16,434 nt of DNA. Origin: JAKFDK01 sp036676195 (GTDB taxonomy: Bacteria; Bacillota; Sulfobacillia; Symbiobacteriales; ZC4RG38). The notes below the pieces were generated by a model that was not told the DNA's origin, did no database searches, and saw only the letters and a program-made list of their open reading frames with translations. Shown here one piece after another: positions 1-5,578 of this stretch. Both the position numbers and the translations under genes were made by a program. The stretch covers positions 1 to 16,434 of the forward strand of contig JAKFDK010000014.1 in assembly GCA_036676195.1 (NCBI GenBank), written 5' to 3'. The number at the start of each line of letters is the position of its first letter. Position 1 is the first letter of the stretch.

Positions 1-1
1 C

Positions 2-849
2 CTGCGGGCGCACATCCGTGTGCTGGAGACCGCCCTGCTCTTCGCCCGTAAGGTGATCCGCGTGTTCACCGGTGATGAACAGGCCGATGCCCGGCTCCTG
101 CGCATGAGTGGGGAAGAGAAGCTGGCCGTGTGCAAGCTGGCCCGGGAGGCCGAGGAGCAGGGGCTGCCCCTCCGGCACTTTGCCAAAACCGTGGGCAAGT
201 GCTACGAAACCTTGCGCGCCTGGTACCAGCGCTTCGACCCGGCCCGGCCGGACGCTGAAAATATCGCGTCCCTTACGGACCGGGACCCTGTTTCCAAGCG
301 TCCGCTCCGCCATGCCCTGGAGCCGTGGGTCGTGCGGGTGATCTACCGGATTGCTGATCGGCACCCGGACTGGGGCGGGCGCCAGATTGCCTGGTTACTG
401 CGGCCGCTGAAGTGGAGCAAGCTTCACGTGGCCCCTTCCACCGTCTACGAACACCTCGCCAAACGGCGAGGCCCTGACCAGGAAGGAGGACCGGGCCGGC
501 GTGTGGCAGTACTCCATTCCCCGTTTTTCTATGCCCCTTTTAACGGCAAGGTGGAACGGGCTTTCCGGGCACTAAGGCGCTTCCTGCGCTTTGGGGTCCG
601 GCCGTCGACTTGGCCGCCCTGAAGCGGCAGATCGCCCGCTGGTTCTGGGAACACAACTCCATGGTCGTGGCGCAGAGTTTGGGCCGGCTTACGCCCCTGG
701 AGGCCGGGATGGATGCTCCAACGGTATTCGCCGCCGTGCCCGGGCAGGAGATTGTCAGCCCCGAATACCGGGGAGACGATGTGGTAGCACGCTTTACAAA
801 TCGCCGGGGTGGCAAGGCTCGGCTCCGGCTGCCCCTGAGAGTGGCCTGA
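2..849 (+). pseudogene. Decayed DDE transposase (IS481/IS3-like integrase-core type)
   Basis: The frame is open from base 2, so the gene probably starts left of the window. The N-terminal half carries helix-turn-helix regions: LRHFAKTVGKCYETLRAWYQ at about residues 51-70, then a second one around WGGRQIAWLL and APSTVYEHLA. This is typical of IS481/IS3-type transposases. The catalytic core should follow, but after AKRRGPDQEGG the protein jumps straight to LHSPFFYAPFNGKVERAFRA, which is the end of the rve fold. The segment with the first two catalytic acidic residues is missing, so there is an in-frame internal deletion. A frameshift near 597-605 then moves the C-terminus (LKRQIARWFWEHNS through SLGRLTPLEA) into another frame, ending at 849. 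It cannot be an active enzyme. Exact IS family is inferred from motif style only. Confidence 0.8.
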
Positions 850-1405
850 CGGCCAAATGGCAAACATTGTGTTCTAAAGAAACACGTGACTGACGAGGTA
901 TTCACGGTGCGGGACGAGGAGCGCCCCAGTTATCTTTTCTTGTTTTGTCAACAGAGTAATGTAGCGCCAGTCGAAGGAAGCGCGGTGGATAGCACAAATA
1001 TGGGGGGCAATAGGTCAACCGCCGGGGGAATTCCCCGGCGGTTGTTTCTGGTGCAGTTCCATATTTGGTTGCTTTTGCGGGTGCATGTGCATCAAGCCGC
1101 ACATCAACCGCCGTAGGATACTACACAACTCATGGTGGCTGGGGGCCTGAGGTAGGAACGCACCCCGACCCAACTGCGCAGGCGTACCGGCGGGACCCTC
1201 CAAACCCTGCTGATGGCCGGGCTGACCCTCGGCGCCCGTTTCGGTATCGCCCTGGTTCAGGTGCCCCTTCGGCATCGAATCACGCCGAAGTATCAGGGGC
1301 AGAAGCGTGTAGCCCGAGGCAGCATCCAACCACACCAGAGCGGCGCAGGGAAGGCAGGGTATCTGTATCACCCGCCCCGCAGCCGCCGAGTCGCCGTTGC
1401 ATGGG
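850..1405. other. Gene-free stretch
   Basis: I see no convincing gene here. The long open frames on both strands (for example 1065-1589 plus, 1015-1512 minus) have Pro/Gly/Arg-rich low-quality translations, no good ribosome binding site and no recognisable motif; they reflect high GC. The only clear structure is the palindrome at 1016-1044. The stretch may be decayed DNA next to the dead transposase. Confidence 0.5.
1016..1044 (+). terminator. Perfect 12-bp hairpin, terminator-like
   Basis: CAACCGCCGGGG pairs with CCCCGGCGGTTG around a 5-nt GAATT loop and is followed on the plus strand by TTTCTGG. The T run is short, so a terminator is possible but not certain. No intact gene lies just upstream; the nearest is the dead transposase. 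Confidence 0.4.
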
Positions 1406-1447
1406 AAACCCCCGGGAAAAGCCGGCAAGCTTTGATCCCGGGGGTTT
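1406..1447 (-). terminator. Hairpin downstream of the two-helix membrane protein gene
   Basis: Perfect 12-bp inverted repeat AAACCCCCGGGA / TCCCGGGGGTTT with an 18-nt loop. On the minus strand it begins 12 bases after the stop of the small membrane protein gene, the right place for its transcription terminator. The T run (TTTCCC) is weak. Confidence 0.5.
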
Positions 1448-1459
1448 GACCCTGGCTGC

Positions 1460-1642
1460 TCAGGGGCGCTTATCTGCCTTGCGCCTGGCCTTTGCTTCAA
1501 CAAAAATGGCAATCAGCAGGATAACTCCGGCGGCTACAGGCACCCACAAGGACTTCAGGTCAAAGCCCAAAACCTCGTCCAGGGTATAGAGTAGAAGGAA
1601 CACCGTAAGAACGGTTAACGCGGTGAATGTCATTCTCTTCAT
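1460..1642 (-). CDS. Small two-helix membrane protein, candidate immunity protein
   Basis: A 60-aa protein starting MKRMTFTALTVLTVF. It has two hydrophobic helices (about residues 4-21 and 32-50) joined by a short acidic/Asp-containing turn (DEVLGFDLKS), and a basic tail KARRKADKRP that would stay in the cytoplasm. The ATG at 1642 shares its A with the stop of the upstream Cys-rich core reading frame (TGATG), a classic coupling arrangement, and GAGGCGGT sits about 9 nt upstream inside that gene. I do not recognise a named family. Small membrane proteins with this shape directly behind a bacteriocin gene are often self-immunity proteins, and that is my inference from context. It could equally be a generic small membrane protein. 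Confidence 0.65.
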   Translation of the reverse strand: MKRMTFTALTVLTVFLLLYTLDEVLGFDLKSLWVPVAAGVILLIAIFVEAKARRKADKRP

Positions 1643-2248
1643 CAATAGGTTACCGCCTCACAAACGTAGCTGCTTTCATAATAGGCCACGAGGGCACACG
1701 CGACACCACACACTATGCTGCCGACCAACGCGGTGAAGATGGAACAAATCAGCGTACAGGCAACCGCCCACACCACCAAATGGCAATATTGCACTCCTGG
1801 TGGCTAGCTTCAGCTTTTGATCGAGAGAGGATGCGCGATTCAGAGGGCGTTGCGGGGGTTGGATTTCTTGGCCTTGTTCATCAGTCACTTTATGGTTCTT
1901 GCCATCAATAACGAACTTGGTATTCCGCCCAACCGCCTGACCGGGCCTATACCCGATGGAAAACTCAACGGTTCTCTGCTCGGCCGACAGTAAGGTGGCC
2001 TTTAAGAAGACCGGATCAGGGCTTACTATCCGATTCTTTACATCAACTGCATAGACCAAAGCCCCCTGCTGTCCCTCACTCTTGTGCGCATGGAAAGCGA
2101 CTGCATACCAGTCCCCTTGCGTAGGATCATCTGGTACCGTGCCGACATGCACAAACTGAGGCCGGCCGGTGTTGAGCTTGTGACCGTCTTTAGCCAAGGC
2201 TTTGCGGGCGTTCATGAGCGCACCGGGCAATCCAAAGCAAGCCTTCAT
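1642..2248 (-). pseudogene. Frameshifted Cys-rich peptide precursor, candidate halocin-C8-like bacteriocin
   Basis: The N-terminal part (2248 to about 1800) reads as a real protein, for example ALAKDGHKLNTG, DWYAVAFHAHKS, GALVYAVDVKNR and KFVIDGKNHKVTDEQG, and then the frame turns to nonsense. From 1803 another frame, one base shifted, gives a 53-residue hydrophobic segment with six Cys, including HLVVWAVACTLICSIF and GSIVCGVACALVAYYESS, ending EAVTY at a TGA (1644-1642). The Cys spacing is C-x8-C-x3-C-x11-C-x3-C-x11-C. A soluble pro-domain followed by a Cys-rich hydrophobic core is the layout of halocin-C8-like precursors. One extra base near 1790-1803 would explain the break. No signal peptide precedes MKACFGLPG, so the N-terminus may also be truncated. 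The family call rests on architecture and residue pattern; the broken frame is directly visible. Confidence 0.5.
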
Positions 2249-2310
2249 CCAAGACCTGTACCTCGGGGCTCAGGCACCGCCCCCCGGCGAGAGCACCCCG
2301 GCCAGGCGCC

Positions 2311-2343
2311 CCCCAGCCCGCATCCTCTGCCGGCTGGGGCTTT
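2311..2343 (+). terminator. Terminator-like hairpin
   Basis: CCCCAGCC (2311-2318) pairs with GGCTGGGG (2332-2339) around a 13-nt loop and is followed by CTTTTC. The stem is 8 bp. It lies upstream of the precursor on the opposite strand and has no obvious plus-strand gene in front of it. Confidence 0.3.
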
Positions 2344-2357
2344 TCGGGTTTGCCCCG

Positions 2358-2389
2358 AGGACCCTTGGGCCATACATCCCAAGGGTCCT
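2358..2389. repeat. Perfect 12-bp inverted repeat
   Basis: AGGACCCTTGGG and CCCAAGGGTCCT are separated by 8 nt. There is no T run on either side, so a protein-binding dyad or the hairpin end of a lost element fits better than a terminator. It abuts the 21-bp tandem repeats that begin at 2392. Confidence 0.55.
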
Positions 2390-2391
2390 GC

Positions 2392-2475
2392 CTATCGACG
2401 ACATTAAGGCCCATATCGTGGCCGTGAAGGTCGATATCGCGGCCATGAGGTCCGATATCGGCGCGATCAATGCCG
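2392..2475 (+). repeat. Four 21-bp tandem repeats encoding coiled-coil heptads
   Basis: Four units of exactly 21 bp each begin with (A/C)TATCG, at 2392, 2413, 2434 and 2455. Read in the plus frame that is open from 2202 to 2672, they give the heptads IDDIKAH, IVAVKVD, IAAMRSD, IGAINAV, with Ile at the first and a hydrophobic residue at the fourth position, which is coiled-coil pattern. The rest of that open frame (Pro/Arg-rich on both sides) does not look like a protein, so I take this as a fragment of a lost coiled-coil gene, perhaps fibre- or phage-derived. Not a confident gene. Confidence 0.55.
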
Positions 2476-2708
2476 TTACCGGCCTTTCAACACCTTTGCG
2501 CCGGGTTGTATGCCCACCCAGCCACCAGGATCCACCCGCTGCCCCAGCAGCCGGAGCAGGTGCGGCAGATGCCTCCCGGCTGAGGCGAGTCCAGCCATCG
2601 TCAATACCTGGGGGAGCCTGCCACACCAAAACCGCGGGGCGCCGTCGGCGATACCGAGCCCCAGCGGAATGATTTACGTATTAAAGGGCAAAGGGTTTTG
2701 TAAGGTCG

Positions 2709-3914
2709 GTGGCGATAGCTGTGGAACGGCTCCTGGAATATACCCTGGAAGCCTGGGCATCCCTGCGCAGCCGTACCTTGCGCTCGTTGCTCGCCATTTC
2801 GGGAGTGGTCATCGCGGTCAGCTCGGTCATCGCACTCCACGCCGTGGGCGAGGGTGCCCGGGCGGCTGTCATCGCTGAACTGACCGAGCGGCGGGCCCGT
2901 CTCCTGGACGTGTATGCCGGTGAACTGATCGCCACCGGCAAGGGGCGGACAGTCCCCCTGACCGACCTGGATGTACGTGCGATCGAGCGTGCAGTGCCCG
3001 GGGTAACCGTGGTGCCGGTGCAGGTGTTCCGGGCTGCGTTCCGCTACGGGCGGCACTCCGGCTTTTGGAATGTAACCGGCATCTCCGCCGCCGGAGCCAC
3101 CATTACCGGAATCCGGGTCGTAGACGGGGCGTTCTTCACCCCCCAGGCTGAAGCCCGGGGCGACGCCGTCATGGCCCTGGGCTACGATCTGGCCAGCAGC
3201 CTGTTCAATCCACCCGCCGCAGCCATCGGCGCCCGAATCCACCTTGGCGGCCGCCCCTTTCGGGTGGTGGCCACTGTGAAAGAAGGCACCGACCTGTTCG
3301 GTACCGTTGCAACAAACACCCAGGTATACATCCCTTTGCCCCAGTCGGCCCGCCTGTCGGACTCCAGGGAATACCGGTGGCTGACCGTCCAGGTGCATGA
3401 TAAAGAGGAATTAGGCACCGTTGAGCAGCGGGTAGTCACACTGCTGCAGCAGTTACATCCGGGGGCGAACTACCGCACCGGCCGGGTTGATGATGCCGTT
3501 GCTGAAGTAAACCGGATTTTCGACCTGCTGACCCGGGTCTTGATGATTACCACCGGGGTTTCGTTGGCGGTCGGTGGCATTGGCGTGACCAACGTCATGC
3601 TCATGTCCGTTACCGAGCGCACGCGCGAAATCGGCGTCCGCCGGGCCCTTGGGGGTCGGCGGACGGATATCTTGCTGCAGTTTCTGATTGAAGCCTGCCT
3701 GCTGTGTCTGGTGGGCGGCCTGGTCGGGCTGCTGGTCGCCGTTGGCCTGGTCAATCTGGTCGCCGATCGCTGGTTGCATATCCACCTGGGCATGTCCCCA
3801 ATATCGGCCGGCCTGGCGCTGGGGATCGCTTTCCTCATGGGCATTGCCTGTGGCTGTGTGCCTGCCTGGCGGGCGGCGCTGGTCCCCCCGGCCGAAGCGC
3901 TGCGCAGCGAATAG
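2709..3914 (+). CDS. MacB/FtsX-type ABC transporter permease
   Basis: Membrane subunit of a type VII (MacB/LolCE-like) ABC transporter; 401 aa is the usual length. TM1 lies at about residues 27-45 (SLLAISGVVIAVSSVIALHA), followed by a large extracellular core (about 50-270, MacB periplasmic-core type), then TM2 (275-300), TM3 (325-350) and TM4 (365-385). The cytoplasmic coupling motif TERTREIGVRRALGG after TM2 is diagnostic of the family. The start is GTG 2709 or possibly GTG 2721; neither has a strong ribosome site. The family works by mechanotransmission, moving peptides, lipoproteins or drugs across or out of the membrane. Its ATPase partner lies immediately downstream on the opposite strand, 31 bases away, which is unusual because the pair is normally co-transcribed. 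No MacA-like adaptor is visible. Substrate unknown. Confidence 0.9.
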   Translation: MAIAVERLLEYTLEAWASLRSRTLRSLLAISGVVIAVSSVIALHAVGEGARAAVIAELTERRARLLDVYAGELIATGKGRTVPLTDLDVRAIERAVPGVTVVPVQVFRAAFRYGRHSGFWNVTGISAAGATITGIRVVDGAFFTPQAEARGDAVMALGYDLASSLFNPPAAAIGARIHLGGRPFRVVATVKEGTDLFGTVATNTQVYIPLPQSARLSDSREYRWLTVQVHDKEELGTVEQRVVTLLQQLHPGANYRTGRVDDAVAEVNRIFDLLTRVLMITTGVSLAVGGIGVTNVMLMSVTERTREIGVRRALGGRRTDILLQFLIEACLLCLVGGLVGLLVAVGLVNLVADRWLHIHLGMSPISAGLALGIAFLMGIACGCVPAWRAALVPPAEALRSE

Positions 3915-3945
3915 GGCCACGAGCTTCCGGGCCACCCGGCCCCGG

Positions 3946-4689
3946 TCATGACAGTTCGGTTGGGGCGGAGGCGATGCGGCCGTCGCGCAGGAAAACCTGC
4001 CGGCTGGCCTGAGCGGCCACCATGGGGTCATGCGTAACCAGGATCACGGTCTGGCCTTGCCGGTTCAGTTCCCGGAACACTGCCATCACTTCGGCGCCGG
4101 TCTGGGAATCCAGATTACCAGTCGGCTCGTCGGCCAGCAGGAAACTCGGCCGGTTGACCAGGGCGCGGGCAATGGCAACGCGCTGGCGCTGTCCCCCGGA
4201 CAATTGGTTCGGGTTGTGCAGGGCCCGGTTGGCCAATCCGACTTGATCCAGCACCTCCAGAGCCCGTTGGCGACGGGAAACGGCGTCCACGCCCCGATAG
4301 AACAGGGGCAGTTCGACGTTCTTGATCGCCGTCAGGGTCGGGATCAGGTGAAAGGATTGAAACACGAACCCGATGTAGTGGTTACGGATGCGGGAGAGAT
4401 CGGCGTCGGACAGAAGCTCGATTTGCCGCCCATTCAGTTGATACGTGCCTCCGGTCGGGCGGTCCAAACAGCCCAGAATCTGCAGAAGGGTGCTCTTCCC
4501 TGAACCGGACGGCCCCCGGATAGCCACCATTTCCCCGGGCGCCACCTGCAGGTCGATGCCCTGCAAGGCACAGACGCTATGGTCACCCACACGAAACGTC
4601 TTGGTGATACAGTGAAGCTCTAACAGTGGAGGCTCTCCCCTTTTTCCTGCTGGACATTCCTCATATTCCTTAAACGGGTTGACCATCAC
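3946..4689 (-). CDS. ABC transporter ATP-binding protein, LolD/MacB-type
   Basis: Complete ATPase of the family that pairs with FtsX/MacB-type permeases. Visible motifs: Walker A GPSGSGKST, Q-loop VFQSFHLIPTLTA, signature QLSGGQRQRVAIARAL, Walker B FLLADEPTGNLDS and H-loop VTHDP. The DEPTGNLDS box and the 247-aa length are typical of LolD/MacB-class proteins. It is convergent with the neighbouring permease at 2709-3914, its obvious partner. The annotated start (GTG 4689 or ATG 4686) has no clear ribosome site. A much better AAGGGGAG lies inside the frame 8 nt before CTG 4626, just where family members normally begin (LLELHCITKTF), so the real start may be internal. A perfect hairpin (4712-4751) sits 22 bases upstream. 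Confidence 0.93.
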   Translation of the reverse strand: MMVNPFKEYEECPAGKRGEPPLLELHCITKTFRVGDHSVCALQGIDLQVAPGEMVAIRGPSGSGKSTLLQILGCLDRPTGGTYQLNGRQIELLSDADLSRIRNHYIGFVFQSFHLIPTLTAIKNVELPLFYRGVDAVSRRQRALEVLDQVGLANRALHNPNQLSGGQRQRVAIARALVNRPSFLLADEPTGNLDSQTGAEVMAVFRELNRQGQTVILVTHDPMVAAQASRQVFLRDGRIASAPTELS

Positions 4690-4711
4690 TTCGGTTCAAA
4701 CCATTCGAAAA

Positions 4712-4751
4712 GTATCGGACCAGGCCCTCAAAGACGGGCCTGGTCCGATAC
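4712..4751 (-). terminator. Perfect 16-bp hairpin, terminator or attenuator
   Basis: GTATCGGACCAGGCCC (4712-4727) pairs fully with 4736-4751 around an 8-nt loop. On the minus strand the stem is followed by TTTTCGAATGG. It starts 23 bases after the stop of the tiny lipoprotein gene and ends 22 bases before the ATPase start. It can end the lipoprotein transcript or attenuate read-through into the ATPase gene, since there is no room for a separate promoter between hairpin and ATPase. Confidence 0.75.
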
Positions 4752-4774
4752 GCCAGGGAGTTCCGGAGCGGTGT

Positions 4775-4951
4775 CTACCTACGGTTGCCGACGCCGTTCC
4801 CGTTCCCGCTGCCGTTGCCATTATTATTACCGTTGCAGTTCCCGGCGCAGTTGTTGTTGTTGCTGTTGACGTTGATCGTGCAGCCTGCCGTCACAGAAGC
4901 CACACACAGACACAGCGCCAGGCAAGCGACCCACTTCTTCAGCACCATCAT
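4775..4951 (-). CDS. Tiny Asn/Gly-rich lipoprotein
   Basis: A 56-58 aa protein below usual gene-finder size. It starts with a Lys-Lys n-region and a hydrophobic stretch (VLKKWVACLALCLCVASV) and has the lipobox-like VTAGC, so Cys24 (counting from the first ATG) would be lipidated after signal peptidase II cleavage. The mature part is only about 35 residues and almost entirely Asn and Gly: TINVNSNNNNCAGNCNGNNN followed by Gly-Asn repeats. Two further Cys (C35, C39) could form a disulfide. GGAGGG overlaps the first ATG; GTG at 4945 has the best spacing (7 nt), with ATG 4948 and 4951 as alternatives. A strong hairpin terminator follows directly, which supports a real transcription unit. No family recognised. 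Being next to a LolD/MacB-like ATPase hints at a link with that transporter, but this is only context. Confidence 0.7.
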   Translation of the reverse strand: MMVLKKWVACLALCLCVASVTAGCTINVNSNNNNCAGNCNGNNNGNGSGNGNGVGNRR

Positions 4952-5239
4952 CCCTCCAGGAATAACCTAGTGCATCTACAGATTACCATAGATGGGATTA
5001 ATAGTGTTATGGGTACAACGCGAGTGTTGTGATTTACCTGCTGGAAAAACCACTGACCCCGCTGTCAGGCAACGCTCGCGGCAATACGGCACCGCAGGGT
5101 CCAGGGGCCATGCGGCCCCCCCCACCCCTGCCGCCGGCGGAATAGGCGTCGAGCCGGCGTGACACCATACAGCAAACGTGCCCCCACGGCGCCCGGCCCG
5201 GCGCCGACGGAGCTGACCCCCACCAGAGGTGGCGCCCCT

Positions 5240-5473
5240 GTGAGCACCGGCCGGCAAATGGAGATCCTCGGCCATCGGTACGAGGTGTCCCAGGAACTGA
5301 TCGAAGGCACGCTGGTCATGAAAGTGGCCCGCACCAACCTCCGCACAGGACTCCGGGTCATCAACGTGTTCAGCCCGGCCCCGGATGCAGCCGAACGCAT
5401 GCTCAGATTCAAAGCCGGTCTGGCCTCGTTACTGGTTGAAGCGGCCCAAAGGCAAACCGGGGGGCAGCGTTGA
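5240..5473 (+). CDS. Small unknown protein preceding the serine recombinase
   Basis: 77 aa. The frame is open from 5159, but the best start is GTG 5240: AGAGGTGG lies 7 nt upstream, and the translation before it is Pro/Thr-rich filler. The core (MEILGHRYEVSQELIEGTL and so on) alternates hydrophobic and charged residues like a small beta-sheet, followed by a helix (MLRFKAGLASLLVEAAQ). No family recognised. It is codirectional with the recombinase 105 bases downstream. Its stop codon lies inside the loop of a 12-bp hairpin, which may limit read-through. It may be a recombination accessory or control gene, judging only by position. Confidence 0.55.
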   Translation: MSTGRQMEILGHRYEVSQELIEGTLVMKVARTNLRTGLRVINVFSPAPDAAERMLRFKAGLASLLVEAAQRQTGGQR

Positions 5474-5485
5474 GCTGTCCCCCGG
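5457..5485 (+). terminator. Hairpin overlapping the stop codon of the 77-aa gene
   Basis: CCGGGGGGCAGC pairs with GCTGTCCCCCGG (one G-U pair) around the loop GTTGA, so the TGA stop is in the loop. The downstream T run is weak (TTGCATTT). A ribosome reaching the stop would block folding, so this can couple termination to translation. Confidence 0.5.
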
Positions 5486-5491
5486 TTGCAT

Positions 5492-5520
5492 TTGACGTGG
5501 ACCGCGAGGTTTGCTTAACT
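5492..5520 (+). promoter_or_regulatory. Possible promoter of the serine recombinase
   Basis: TTGACG (5492-5497), 17-nt spacer, then TTAACT (5515-5520). The -35 box is good, the -10 box poor (three of six bases). It lies about 60 bases before the chosen start and just after the hairpin, a sensible position. Confidence 0.35.
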
Positions 5521-5578
5521 TAACTCAGGGAATCCTGTAGTTATCTGTATGAAAATAAAGCTTACGGGAGGCAGAGAC

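Noticed and set aside
595..625. Programmed frameshift in the transposase
   Set aside because: No slippery heptamer of the A6G/A7 kind at the frame change, and the catalytic core is deleted anyway, so this is decay.
1015..1589. Overlapping long open frames on both strands (165 and 174 codons)
   Set aside because: Pro/Gly/Arg-rich translations without motifs or ribosome sites; open only because stop codons are rare in GC-rich DNA.
2202..2672. 156-codon plus-strand open frame around the 21-bp repeats
   Set aside because: Only the 28-residue heptad part looks protein-like; the rest is Pro/Arg-rich, and the front overlaps the precursor on the other strand. Kept as a repeat feature only.
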